This document shows positions 32,129-41,331 of a stretch of 64,000 bases of DNA, piece after piece; within the stretch, counting starts at the first letter, position 1, and each line of letters starts with the position of its first letter. A program made the position numbers and the translations under genes. The DNA is from Dactylorhiza incarnata (taxonomy: Eukaryota > Streptophyta > Magnoliopsida > Asparagales > Orchidaceae). The stretch spans positions 3,767,001-3,831,000 of the forward strand of contig JAWHQI010000257.1 in the NCBI GenBank assembly GCA_033032865.1, in the 5' to 3' direction. The notes beneath the pieces are model-generated. The model made no database searches. It worked only from the letters and a program-made list of their open reading frames with translations, and was not told the DNA's origin.

Positions 32129-33009
32129 CTACGGTCACAACCGACCGTTAGTCATAAAGACTAAGCCGATTTTGTCCCCGCCTCCCCCCGCGACTCCTAG
32201 GCACCGTGCGGGAGGACGAAGCGGAGGAAAAAAAGGGGTAATAGAAACAAGACAGGTGACAAATGTCTAGACTAGCAGAGTATATAAATACTGAGCAAGT
32301 AAAGGTAACAATTCTATACTTCCAGAGTAAGTATGACAACAAATAGTAAAAGACAGTGCAATATACAGAAGCAGGTACAAGCAAATAAGAGCAGCTACGA
32401 AAGTAACCTTAACTTATATGCACACACAAAAGCACATAAGCTAAGGGATCTGGCAAGAAGTAAACTCATCGTATAAAAGGGCCCATACAAATTTATACGA
32501 TGAGGTCTCTGTTTGTGCAGAATGTTATGCTATGATGTGCAATGCAATGATGCAATGTTTGTATTATTATTTCATACACATGCAACTCACCCACACGACT
32601 CTGTACATACAGACCTTTAGTTCCCACTTTTCGGAGGTAGCTAACCTCTCGGGCACCTCCCGTCGTGGTCAAGCGGTGGCAGAGGAGCGGGCATCTCCTC
32701 ACCTAGGTGGGTAAGTCACACTACTAGACCTAGGCCCTAACGTACGCTGTGATACCGGCACCCGGTACTCACGAGCTCCCGCGTACTAAACTGAATTGGT
32801 CAGGCAGGGTTTAGGGAATCCGTCCCGTCGGACGCACAGAAGACAACCTGGTCCCCATAAAACCACTAGCACTGCCGAGTCAACGAACTGCTGTCGGTGT
32901 GACGACTAAGACAGAACCGAAGACCCACCACAACTTATACACAAGCAACATGTATTGGCCATTTACTACCGAGCCTCCAGCTCGCAATTCTGCATCAACA
33001 TTTATAAAG

Positions 33010-33320
33010 TAGAGCCTACCGCTCGCCAGACTATGCCAGTCTTATATTTAAACTATGAGCCTACCGCTCACTAGACTACACTAGTCTTATATTTAGACTG
33101 CGAGCCTACCGCTCGCAGGACTATCACAGTCCTACCTTATAACCCGAGCCTATCGCTCGCAGGACTATCCCAGTCCTTCCTTATAACCCGAGCCTACCGC
33201 TCGCAGGACTATCCCAGTCCTACCTTATAACCCGATCCTATCGCTCGCAGGTCAATCCCAGTTCTTCCTTATAACCCGAGCCTACCGCTCGCAGGACTAT
33301 CCCAGTCCTTCCTTATAAAA
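33010..33320. repeat. About 44-bp tandem array in LTR-D
   Basis: Seven units of the type GAGCCTACCGCTCGCAGGAC followed by TATCCCAGTCCTNCCTTATAACCC. Each has the inverted pair GGACTATCCCAGTCC. It corresponds in position to the 47-bp array of LARD-C (53500-53665), although the units differ. Confidence 0.88.
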
Positions 33321-34274
33321 TGTTCCGGTTTGGGATGGAAGTTAACTTGTCATGTTCTCCTACTTAACTAGTCTTGTCTATAATTTAGTTGATTTTAGAA
33401 GCTTTAGTGTTAGCCTTGGACTTCCGGAGGGTTACCCGGTGAGGGGCTCGCAGCGGTACTGGGAAGTGTGGTGGGCTGACACCCCGAACTTCCTCTTCCC
33501 AAGGCACTTAATCTTGTTGGTATCTACCCTTTTTACTTGATGCCCATTATCCTCTCCAATTACATTAAATCTATAAGATGAGTTAAACTTGGCTCTTAGG
33601 AGTGGGGGAGTTCTTTTGAACTCCAACACCACCAATTGTGACCGGGTGTTGACTCTCCTGTCGTCACATTCTAAGCTCGAGTTCCCTTCTTCACCGAGGA
33701 ACTGCACACATTCAATTAGCATTCTCAACCTTACTTGGACCCACACTCCTATTCTTCGTCATCCTTAATCCAGGGTTTGCCTTAGATATTTCTCGACTTC
33801 TCCCTTGAGTATTTACCTTAAGATGGCTCACCCGGCTAAGGGTAGTTTTACTTCCATATAATAATTTAACACTGATGAGTTGTCTGTGGGGCCCTTGGTG
33901 AAGTCTAACCTCCTTTTTATATCATTATAAATTCCTGCACTTATAGCTTGCTAAACGCACCCCAACCCTTATTTCCCATGATGCCCTTAGAGGTGTTCTT
34001 CCAAATAATCCGAGCCTTCATAATAATCAAGAGTTAATGGTTCTATGTGTGAAGGTCAGTGGTGGTCTAAATCATATAAATCAGTTTTACTATTCGCAGA
34101 CCAAATGAGATTGAGCTAGATTTGACTCCTATGGTGCAATCTTGATTATATCATATCCAAAAGAGTTCCAATTATTACCATAGGTTCACATTTGTTGTAA
34201 CACCCCAAAATTCTTAGTTCAGCGAAGTAGGCAGAGTGGTAGTGCTGCGCTCGGGATAGGCTAAAAATTCCACA

Positions 34275-34425
34275 ACAGTTCTCTGCGCACGACCATTGTC
34301 CTCTTCGCGCACGACCAGTGATCGTGCGTTCATTCGCAAGGAATCGGAGTTCTGTCTCGGCTTATCGCACGACCATTCTCCTCTTCGCGCACGACTAGTG
34401 ATCGTGCGCCTATGATCGTGCGCCC
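34275..34425. repeat. Palindromic GCACGACC/GATCGTGC array in Gypsy-A U3
   Basis: Repeats of CGCGCACGACCAGTGATCGT. GCACGAYC pairs with GATCGTGC, so each unit can fold. The 3' LTR has one extra ATGATCGTGC unit (14 bp). Confidence 0.85.
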
Positions 34426-34725
34426 TGTTTATTCTGCTCCGCGATTTTGAGCGGAGAAGACGATCCGGCCGTCCAAATCTTTTGGAATCCGATCCAATGG
34501 CTAGGATTAAATGCTGGAGGGTCTTAGGGCTTGTGAGAGGAGATTAATCCTCATTCTTTTGAGGTGTTTCTCTCTCCTAGGCTAGAGGAAGAAGAAGGAG
34601 GTAAGGAAGAAGAAGGAGAGATCCCGCCATTGACGGAGCTCCGGAGCTCCGTTTCGCGAGGCGTTTCCAGATCTGGAGAGTGCAGCCCGGTGCGGTCGTT
34701 TCCCTCCGTCTAGAATCTCGGATCC

Positions 34726-34749
34726 ATGGCGAAGAAGAACGCTCCTATG
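34726..34749 (+). CDS. gag: Candidate gag mini-exon in the Gypsy-A 5' LTR
   Basis: Eight codons starting ATG (MAKKNAPM; the 3' LTR copy at 63113-63136 reads MAKKNAPR), followed by a donor-like GTAATG (GTAACG in the 3' LTR). Gypsy-B has the equivalent MAPKRPTR followed by GTAACG at the same LTR position. The exon ends in phase 0. The gag frame at 36384 starts in phase 0 directly behind a TATAG acceptor and has no ATG of its own. The inferred intron is 34750-36383, 1634 nt. Confidence 0.6.
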
Positions 34750-35701
34750 GTAATGATTCTTCCTCTCGATTCTTTGGACTTGTCATTTGTCCTCTCCTTC
34801 ATTTCTCTATGCTTGCATGAGGAATCCGTTTCACCAAATGGGTGAAGTGTAGGATTTTCCTCAAGTTCTTCGGAACTCCGGGTCGATTGTGTCCGTCCCC
34901 GGCATATTGCATGTAGAAAATCCGGTAGTCGTGCGGATTTAGGCATTGTGTGTGAAGCCTATTCGTGGTCGTGAGCCCGAATCTGTGATGCTTGATTTGC
35001 GACGTTGCATTTAGGTTAAGCCTAGAATGCGTGCCGGAGAATGACTCCGTGAAATCATCTTTAGTTTTACATGATTTAAATTGTAGGCGTCTTGTGAAGA
35101 TCCTAACGAAAGCCCCATGCTTGAGATTGGATGAAGGCAAACCTTCACCACGAAATTGATGCGGAGTGTTTTGTACCTCCTTTGTTGAATATTTGTGAAG
35201 CCTAGATCCTTGCGAAGGGGTTAGGTGCGTAGGTTATATTTTGTGTAGCACGTGAAAGTGCTAAACTCTTACGGGCCGAGGTGAAGCCGTACCCGCGCCG
35301 TGCGATAGATCGCGACGATTAGAGCACGGGCAAAGCTAAACCGAACCCGTTTCCATGCAGATCGGTAAGAGGTCCCTACCTCATGTAAGCCGTGTGATCA
35401 TGGGAGAGGTCGTGGAAGGTGATTTTCCTAGACCGACCAAAAGCTCTTTTTCCCACCTAAGGCGATGGCCCTTACGGTGGAGTGTTTTGTGGAATTGATG
35501 TTGTTAGCCTCATGCGGTTGTTTAGGCGGTTGTGGGGAACCTTTGGGTGAACCCAACCAACATCATGTGCATACCTAGGTTCCCTCCTTTTTGATGCTCA
35601 ACCTAGAAGATTGAATGTGCTTGAAACCTCACCTTGTGTAGTTGCACCTTCTTTATATTAGTACTTGTGCTAGTATGGCTTGCTTGCAGGGTAGAAGCTC
35701 C

Positions 35702-36124
35702 ACCACCCCGGTAAAGGGGTGGGGTCGTTATAATTTGGTCAGCTGTGCTGACCGTTACTTTGTTTGCCACCGCTTGGTGGAATGTTCTTATGCAGGTGCA
35801 GGTGAGCCTAGTGTGAAATAACGGGCGGTGGCCCTTTTGCTGAGTTGGCCCTTGAAGGCCAACCTCCCTTTTTAGCTTTCTCATGTATTGCCGGCCTGCG
35901 TGCCGATGTATGTTTTGGAGTTTTAGTACATTTGTTAAATGTAAGGCCTTAAGGCCATAACTCTATTTCATGGTTTCATTCCTATGATAGTGGACAATTC
36001 TAATTGAAATGTTAAATCTTTATGCTTCTGCTAGTGTTTAGTATACTCTGTTGTAGTTTCTTTCTGTTTATCACCTTTTAACTCAGCTAGTGTGATTTGT
36101 ATGGCGTGGGGTCCCGGCCGGACC
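35702..36124 (+). other. Hairpin cluster in Gypsy-A R/U5
   Basis: Successive stem-loops are CCACCCC..GGGGTGG (35702-35722), GGTCAGCtgtGCTGACC (35737-35753), CCACCgcttGGTGG (35767-35780), GGGC..GCCC (35823-35834), TTGGCC..GGCCAA (35845-35862) and GGTCCcggccGGACC (36110-36124). Each has a counterpart in the Gypsy-B LTR, several with paired changes that keep the stem. Confidence 0.65.
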
Positions 36125-36162
36125 TACTGTTATACTATTTGTACTAGCAGGGTGTTACAATT

Positions 36163-36175
36163 TGGTATCAGACTT
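36163..36175 (+). other. Gypsy-A primer-binding site (tRNA-iMet type)
   Basis: TGGTATCAGA lies three bases after the LTR end, matching the start of the plant initiator-methionine tRNA primer site (TGGTATCAGAGC). Confidence 0.85.
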
Positions 36176-36383
36176 AAGGCGTCGATCCGTAGTTTAGCGA
36201 ATTCGGGACGAATTCCTTTTAAGGGGTGGTGTGCACAGGATGCGCATTCACCTAAGACGACAAAAACTAATAAGAATGTCCACTTAGGAATGGGAAAAAC
36301 ATATTTGTTTGTGGAACCTGAGCGTTCTATGATTGTTGTTTGCTATGTTTTCAGTCACAAAATTGTGTCTTACACGATTATAG

Positions 36384-37596
36384 GTGACTAGGAGTGGTGC
36401 GGGGCCGTCTCAACCCCGTAACACTGCTGAAAGTAGTGGGTCGGCTGAAGTGCCAGCGATCACTCCTCCTGCGGAGATGATCAGGTTAATCGCAGAAGCT
36501 GTCTTCGCGATGATCAATGCTCAACCGCAAAGGCTTGCACAGCCTGCTACGCCTAATACAGATGCGGCCCCGGTGATCGAACCTGCAGTGGAACCTGTGG
36601 TGGAACCGAGGGTTGAGACCCCTGTGCCAGTGGCTGCAGTGGAACCTGCAGTGGTGCAAAGGGTGGAGCATCCTGTAGAGCGTGTAGTTGTTGCGCGAGC
36701 GCGTGATCAACAGCTGCAACACTTTCTAAGCTTCCACCCTCCAACTTTCTCGGGGACCGGATCCCCAACAGAGGCGGATGACTGGCTGTCAACGGTTAGG
36801 AAAATTCTAAGGGCGACAGCAATAGAAGAAGTTAAGATGGTCACTTTAGCCACCTTCCTCCTTAACGGAGAGGCAGAGCGTTGGTGGGCCGAACAGGAAG
36901 TGCACAGGTTTGGAGGCAAGGAGATTACCGAGATCACGTTAGCGGAGTTCTCAAAGTCATTTCTTCAAAGGTATATTCCTTCTGCCCAACACATTGTATT
37001 GCAGAACCAGTTTCTGAAGTTAACTCAAGGCGACAGCTTGGTGCATGAGTACTTGCATGAGTTCACTAAACTGGGTCGTTATGCGGGGCCTATGATGGAA
37101 GATGAAGAGACAAAGACGAACAAGTTCTATGAAGGTCTTCGGGATGAGTTGAGGTTGCTCCTTGCAGGCCCAATGACGTTAGGTTTCCTGGTGATGGTCC
37201 AAACTGCCAGATCCCTAGAGTTGGACATGAAGAGAGTACAAGCAAAAACCGTGGCAAAGAAACCTGAGTTTCATGCGCCGGCCTCTCAGTCCAAGTCAGA
37301 GTTCAGAAAGAACAAAAGGAAGTTCAAACCGGCGGAGCATTCTCGCTCAAATGTTTCGGGAGCAACGACTGTGCGGGGTCCTATCACGTGTTTCACCTGT
37401 GGGAAGGTGGGACACAAGGCCGCGGTGTGTCGAAGTGGTCCCTCGAAGGCAGAGAACCGAGCGTTGGACCATGCTCGTGCTGCGGAAAAGGGTAAAGCTG
37501 CGGAATCTTCGGCTTCCCAGCACATTATTCCGACTCAGCCGAGAGTCTATTCGCTTGGCCAGCAAGAAGCTATACGACAACCTGATGTCGTCACAT
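36384..37596 (+). CDS. gag: Gypsy-A gag
   Basis: Gag forms the particle that packages element RNA. The frame opens at the GTG behind TATAG (36383) and reads VTRSGAGPSQPRNT; the first in-frame ATG is about 30 codons in ([13 protein letters not shown]). A retrotransposon-gag domain follows ([61 protein letters not shown]). A CCHC knuckle CFTCGKVGHKAAVC lies at 37389-37430. Unspliced, the frame would end at TGA just after 37603. A GTATGG donor at 37597 and an acceptor at 37678 suggest that it continues into protease. Confidence 0.88.
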
Positions 37597-37678
37597 GTAT
37601 GGATTGAAAGTTAGCTTTTAAATAGCTATTTGTGATTTTACCGTCGTGCAACCGTATGTTTTATTCGTGTGCAATTAG
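37597..37678 (+). other. Candidate 82-nt intron between gag and protease (Gypsy-A)
   Basis: Starts GTATGG and ends CAATTAG, AT-rich. It contains the gag stop. Its removal puts gag and protease in one frame. Gypsy-B has a 77-nt segment with GTATGT..CCTAG at the homologous position. The protease frame has no ATG start of its own. Confidence 0.6.
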
Positions 37679-37989
37679 GCTTTGTCCTAATTTTCAACTA
37701 TCCGGCGAGAGCTCTATTTGATACGGGTGCATCACACTCTTTTCTGTCCGAGGACTTCGTGGTGCGAATCGGAGTGCCGTCTACCTTCGTAGAGGATAGA
37801 TTGGAAGTAGTTCTACCCAATGGATCTCGCATGAGTGCGGATAGGAAGAGCTGTGTGAAGGTGCGGATCGGAAATCAGGATTTCAATTTGGAAGCATCGT
37901 TATTACCGTTAGCTGAATTCGATGTGATCTTCGGCATGGACTGGCTCTCGGAGCAGCGAGCATGCATAGATTGCAATTCAAAGGAGATC
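37679..37989 (+). pseudogene. pro: Gypsy-A protease, interrupted by Gypsy-B
   Basis: An aspartic protease that processes the polyprotein. It contains [11 protein letters not shown] (active-site DTG near 37720) and [12 protein letters not shown], and runs to CIDCNSKEI. At 37989 the frame enters Gypsy-B. It resumes at 46721 with TLGKNTEG, matching the intact Gypsy-B order [10 protein letters not shown]. The insertion is at a codon boundary within the protease-RT linker. Confidence 0.93.
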
Positions 37990-38049
37990 TGTAAGACCCC
38001 AAATGGCATGTGCACCCAAAATACCAAATATGAGCATGAGCTGAAATCA

Positions 38050-38270
38050 GGGAGCTAGCGCCAGGCGCTAGCGATAGCGTCGGCGGTAGCGTCCCGAGAA
38101 CTCCCGAGAAATCCCGAGAAATGGTTCCGAGAACTCCCGAGAAATGGAACAGGCTGAAACATATGAGCTAACGCCAGGCGCTAGCGCTAGCGCCGGCGGT
38201 AGCGTCTCTTAGCGGTACCGACTCAGGCTAGCGCCAGGAGCTAGCCACTAGCGCCGGCGGTAGCGGGAAA
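38050..38270. repeat. GCTAGCGCCAGGCGCTAGC palindrome array in Gypsy-B U3
   Basis: Three rounds of AGCGCCAGGCGCTAGCG followed by GCCGGCGGTAGCG, separated by CCGAGAACTCCCGAGAAATG repeats. A second zone is at 38834-38990. The same palindrome lies in the leader of the Copia element at 6430-6447. Confidence 0.85.
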
Positions 38271-38476
38271 ATCATATCTTCTCCAAAATCCGACTCTTTT
38301 CCCATTTTCTCTGCCTTTTCCTGATCTGAGAACTGAGAGGAGAGCTGAGGGCAGAGGTTTGGGAGCAAGGAGGGAGATCCGTTGGAGTTGAGCTTTCGTC
38401 GTGCCAGGAGGGAGTTGTGAAGAAGCGTCTGCGTGCGTGTGCCACCGCGGATTCCAGCCATCTCCCTCTCACTTCT

Positions 38477-38500
38477 ATGGCACCGAAACGGCCTACAAGG
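38477..38500 (+). CDS. gag: Candidate gag mini-exon in the Gypsy-B 5' LTR
   Basis: Eight codons MAPKRPTR, followed by donor GTAACG at 38501. The acceptor TATATAG ends at 40131 and the gag frame continues in phase 0. The inferred intron 38501-40131 (1631 nt) contains the rest of the LTR, the primer site and the leader. With the 77-nt intron also removed, the total coding length is 4566 nt, a whole number of codons giving 1521 residues, a normal size for a gypsy Gag-Pol. The 3' LTR carries the same exon at 45274. Confidence 0.65.
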
Positions 38501-39412
38501 GTAACGAATCTCCTCCCTAATCCTTGGACATGTACGTCCTTTGATTTGCATGCGTTCTGAAATACTTCTACTAATTAGTAGATCGGCTATTCCGGTGGGT
38601 TGAAGTGATGTCCCCACAAATTGCATATAGAGTCCGAAACGGTATTACGGACATAGGCATGCTGTGTGAAGCCCATCCGTACAGGTCGAGCCGGATTGGC
38701 GATGATTAGTGCGTGTAAACAGTTCCGTGTACGTGCTGTGATTCGGGTCATGTGACTGTTGTTGTACAGAAAATAGGACCTGGAGGTGTTTCCCAGGCTA
38801 TACTCGAAATTTGGTGGCAGAACTGAGTTCTGTCACTAGCGCCGGGCGCTAGCGCTAGCGCCGGCGGTAGCTCCAGGTGAGCTACTAGTGTTGATGTCTG
38901 GAGGTGGTTTCCCAGAGGTGGCAGTACAGATTTCTGTTACCAGTGCCGGGCAGAACTAAGTTCTGTTGCTAGCGCCGGCGGTAGCGCCCAACACGCATTT
39001 TGTGTGATTCAGTTTTACCCAATGTCCTGGGGACTGGATATATAGTAGATAAAGCTGTGGAATTTGCAAAGCCCAGCTTTAAGTGTCGGGCACAAGGTGA
39101 CGCTTACCCGTATCGTGCATAGTGGAATCGCGATAATTGAGCACGGGCCTAGCTGATCTGAACCCGCCCATAGTAGTGGTGAAGAGGTCGCCCCTCGGTG
39201 CACCGGACTATGGAAGAGTGCCGGAACTTCGTGTGTACGGCCTAGCTCAATTTGCTTGTCTAAGTTGAAATAGGACTTAGCGTAAGGGCGTAACTCAGGG
39301 AGTATGCCAAAGTGTGCCTTGAGAGCACGAAGCGGGTGGCTTGGTTTGCCTCCGTTGGTGTTGTTTGCGGATATATATATATGTTGCTGACTCTTACTTG
39401 CAGGGAAGGAGC

Positions 39413-39863
39413 ACCGCCGTCCCGAGTGTGGGGCGGGGTCGTTATAAATCTTGGTCAGCTAAAGCTGACCGGTTGCTTGTTTTCCCACCAATTGGTGGAT
39501 TTGCTTATATAGGTCCCGGTGAGACTAGCGGGAGATAGCGGGCTGAAGCCCCTGCTGCTGTGCTGTGCTGGCCCTTGAAGGCCAAAGCTTTTGTTTACTT
39601 TTGTTCATGTGTGGCCGGCCTGCGTGCCGATGTTTGGAAGCCACTTAGATGATGTAAACAAACTCATGTAAATAACTCTTGTTGTATTTCATTCCTATTA
39701 GTAGTGTTGTGGACATTGTTGTAAACTGGTTTAAAATGAAATTCTAATTATGCTTCCGTTGTGACTCTGATGCTGAGATAGTTATATTTGTAACTGTTTA
39801 GACACTAATTTTAGTAACGCGCTCTTCTGTTCATTTCATATGGCGTGGGGTCCCGGCCGGACC
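39413..39863 (+). other. Hairpin cluster in Gypsy-B R/U5
   Basis: Stems CCGTCCC..GGGGCGG (from 39417), GGTCAGCT-AA-AGCTGACC (39453-39470), CCACCAATTGGTGG (39485-39498), GGGCTgaAGCCC (39540-39551), TGGCC..GGCCA (39569-39584) and GGTCCCGGCCGGACC (39849-39863). The order is the same as in Gypsy-A. Confidence 0.65.
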
Positions 39864-39901
39864 TACTGTTATATGCTATGTGACAGGGAGGGTGTTACAA
39901 A

Positions 39902-39914
39902 TTGGTATGAGCTA
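39902..39914 (+). other. Gypsy-B primer-binding site
   Basis: TTGGTATGAGC follows the LTR end. It resembles the tRNA-iMet site TGGTATCAGAGC with changes, so priming efficiency is uncertain. Confidence 0.7.
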
Positions 39915-40131
39915 CGGGTCTCGATCCCTTTCCGTCTGAATTCGTGGTCGAATTCTTTTAAGGGGTGGTGAGCGCGTGTGTGCGTCGCCTTTAACTCATA
40001 TAAATAACCAGTTTTGTCCACTTTAGAAATGAATTACATGTATTTGTGTAGCATTCAGATGGAACTTCTGTGTTCCTTTATTGATTGTTGTTATCTCTTA
40101 GTCGCTAATTATGTTTTGGGTACATATATAG

Positions 40132-41262
40132 GCGACTGGGAGTGGAGCGGGGCCTTCTCGACCCCCTCGTTCGACTGCAAGCAGTGCACCAACTCCGGTG
40201 CCGACTCCTCCTTCGGCTGAAACCGTAAGGATGATCGCTGAGGCAGTCTTTGCAATGTTCACGGCGCAACCAGGAGGGCATGTCCCTGGACAGCCTCCTA
40301 CTCCGGGAGCGGTTCCGGTGCAGGCTCCAGCAACCGAACCTGCGGTAGAAAGGCTAGTGCTGTTGAGGGCACGAAGAGCTCCCGATCAACAGCTGCAATA
40401 CTTTTTGAGTTTCCACCCTCCGACGTTCACGGGGGCAGGAACCCCGACGCAAGCGGAGGATTGGCTGTCAAAGGTGCGCAAAACCTTGAAGGACACGGAC
40501 ACGGAGGAAGGACAAAAAGTGACTTTGGCAACCTTCCTACTAGATGGGGAGGCGCAGCTGTGGTGGGATGAGATGGAGATACATCAGCTTGTGGGACGGC
40601 AGTTGACTGATATCTCTTTTGATGAGTTTTCTAGGCTGTTCTTGGCACGATATCTTCCACAGGCCCAACAAATAGAAATGGAAAATCAGTTCAACCGGCT
40701 GACTCAGGGTGATAGTACGATCGACGACTATCTGCATGAGTTTACACAGTTGGGTCGCTATGCAGGAGCGACCTTTGCCAATGAAGCACGGAAGACAAAT
40801 CGGTTCTATGAAGGTCTGAGGGAAGAGTTGCGGTTCCTTCTGACGGGGCCAATGACGCAAGGGTTTATGACCCTGGTCAACTCAGCTTGTTCTTTAGAAA
40901 AAGACATGAAGCGGTCCCGCAGTAGGAAAGAGCTAGCAGTAGTCAAGCCAGAGTTCAAAGTATCGAGCTCGGCAAAGTCGGGGCAAGGCAAGTGGAAGAA
41001 AGGAGCGCGACCGTCTGGGTCAGCTCAATCTTCAGCATCGGGAGTGACTGGGCGAGGCCCAATCATCTGTTACAACTGCGGCAAGCCGGGACATATAGCA
41101 CGTGACTGTCGTAGTGGGAAGAAGCTAGTTGCGGCTTATGCGGCAGAGAAAGAGAAGGCGACAGAGTCAACCGCATCCCACGCTGTTCCAGCCCAGCCTA
41201 GAGTTTACAACCTTGGCCAACAAAAGGCCATCAAACAGAACGATGTGGTGACAGGTATGTGA
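40132..41262 (+). CDS. gag: Gypsy-B gag
   Basis: The frame begins directly behind the acceptor TATATAG with GCGACTGGGAGT and an in-frame TAG lies just upstream, so it cannot be extended leftwards without splicing. The first in-frame ATG is at about 40230 ([10 protein letters not shown]). A retrotransposon-gag domain follows ([58 protein letters not shown]). A CCHC zinc knuckle [14 protein letters not shown] lies at 41068-41109. The unspliced frame ends at TGA 41260-41262. The proposed spliced frame leaves at 41254 for protease. Confidence 0.92.
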   Translation, partial: ATGSGAGPSRPPRSTASSAPTPVPTPPSAETVRMIAEAVFAMFTAQPGGHVPGQPPTPGAVPVQAPATEPAVERLVLLRARRAPDQQLQYFLSFHPPTFTGAGTPTQAEDWLSKVRKTLKDTDTEEGQKVTLATFLLDGEAQLWWDEMEIHQLVGRQLTDISFDEFSRLFLARYLPQAQQIEMENQFNRLTQGDSTIDDYLHEFTQLGRYAGATFANEARKTNRFYEGLREELRFLLTGPMTQGFMTLVNSACSLEKDMKRSRSRKELAVVKPEFKVSSSAKSGQGKWKKGARPSGSAQSSASGVTGRGPIICYNCGKPGHIARDCRSGKKLVAAYAAEKEKATESTASHAVPAQPRVYNLGQQKAIKQNDVVTGM

Positions 41263-41331
41263 TAGTATATCGTTTTGTTGCTCTTTATACGTCATACCTT
41301 ATGCATTGTTTGTTACACATTGATGTCCTAG
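41255..41331 (+). other. Candidate 77-nt intron between gag and protease (Gypsy-B)
   Basis: GTATGT at the start is close to the plant donor consensus, preceded by ACAG, and the end is GATGTCCTAG. The segment is T-rich and contains the gag stop. Removing it joins gag to protease with a split glycine codon. Length and position match the 82-nt segment in Gypsy-A. The alternative is a termination-reinitiation or frameshift at the gag stop, but the protease frame has no ATG there (it opens with GTG at 41259). Confidence 0.65.

Larger units (their letters stand above)
31689..34195 (-). repeat. LTR-D: long minus-strand gypsy LTR, cut by Gypsy-A
   Basis: The minus-strand LTR ends at 31689 (GGGATCTTACA). 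It is homologous to the 3' half of the LARD-C LTR: the blocks around 31740-31830, 32590-32700, 32880-32940 and 33420-33490 have clear counterparts at 54700-54790, 53950-54010, 53690-53760 and 53270-53360. There is no primer site beyond 31689, so it is a 3' or solo LTR. It stops where Gypsy-A begins at 34196, and its other end should lie past the window. Confidence 0.75.
34196..36159 (+). repeat. Gypsy-A 5' LTR, 1964 bp
   Basis: Starts TGTAACACCCC and ends GGGTGTTACA. It is matched by 62569-64000, with scattered substitutions and a 14-bp length difference in the palindromic zone near 34320. It contains that palindromic zone (34275-34425), an ATG mini-exon (34726-34749) and a string of hairpins (35702-36124). 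Confidence 0.95.
37990..39899 (+). repeat. Gypsy-B 5' LTR, 1910 bp
   Basis: Starts TGTAAGACCCC and ends GGGTGTTACA. It includes two zones of GCTAGCGCC palindromes (38050-38270 and 38834-38990), the ATG mini-exon 38477-38500 and a hairpin cluster (39413-39863). It is 19 bp shorter than the 3' LTR because it lacks one palindromic unit near 38961. Confidence 0.95.

Noticed and set aside
33010..33320. Regularly repeated units that might suggest a CRISPR array
   Set aside because: Units are directly adjacent without unique spacers and lie in a plant LTR.
36486..36792. Minus-strand frames opposite Gypsy-A gag
   Set aside because: Antisense shadows of the gag coding sequence; no independent support.
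40198..40200. GTG as start of Gypsy-B gag
   Set aside because: The frame is open further left to the acceptor at 40131; a GTG start is not expected in plants, and splicing from the LTR ATG explains the frame better.
41259..41261. GTG as start of Gypsy-B pol
   Set aside because: It lies within the proposed intron; the first codons show no similarity to Gypsy-A protease, and similarity begins at the acceptor.
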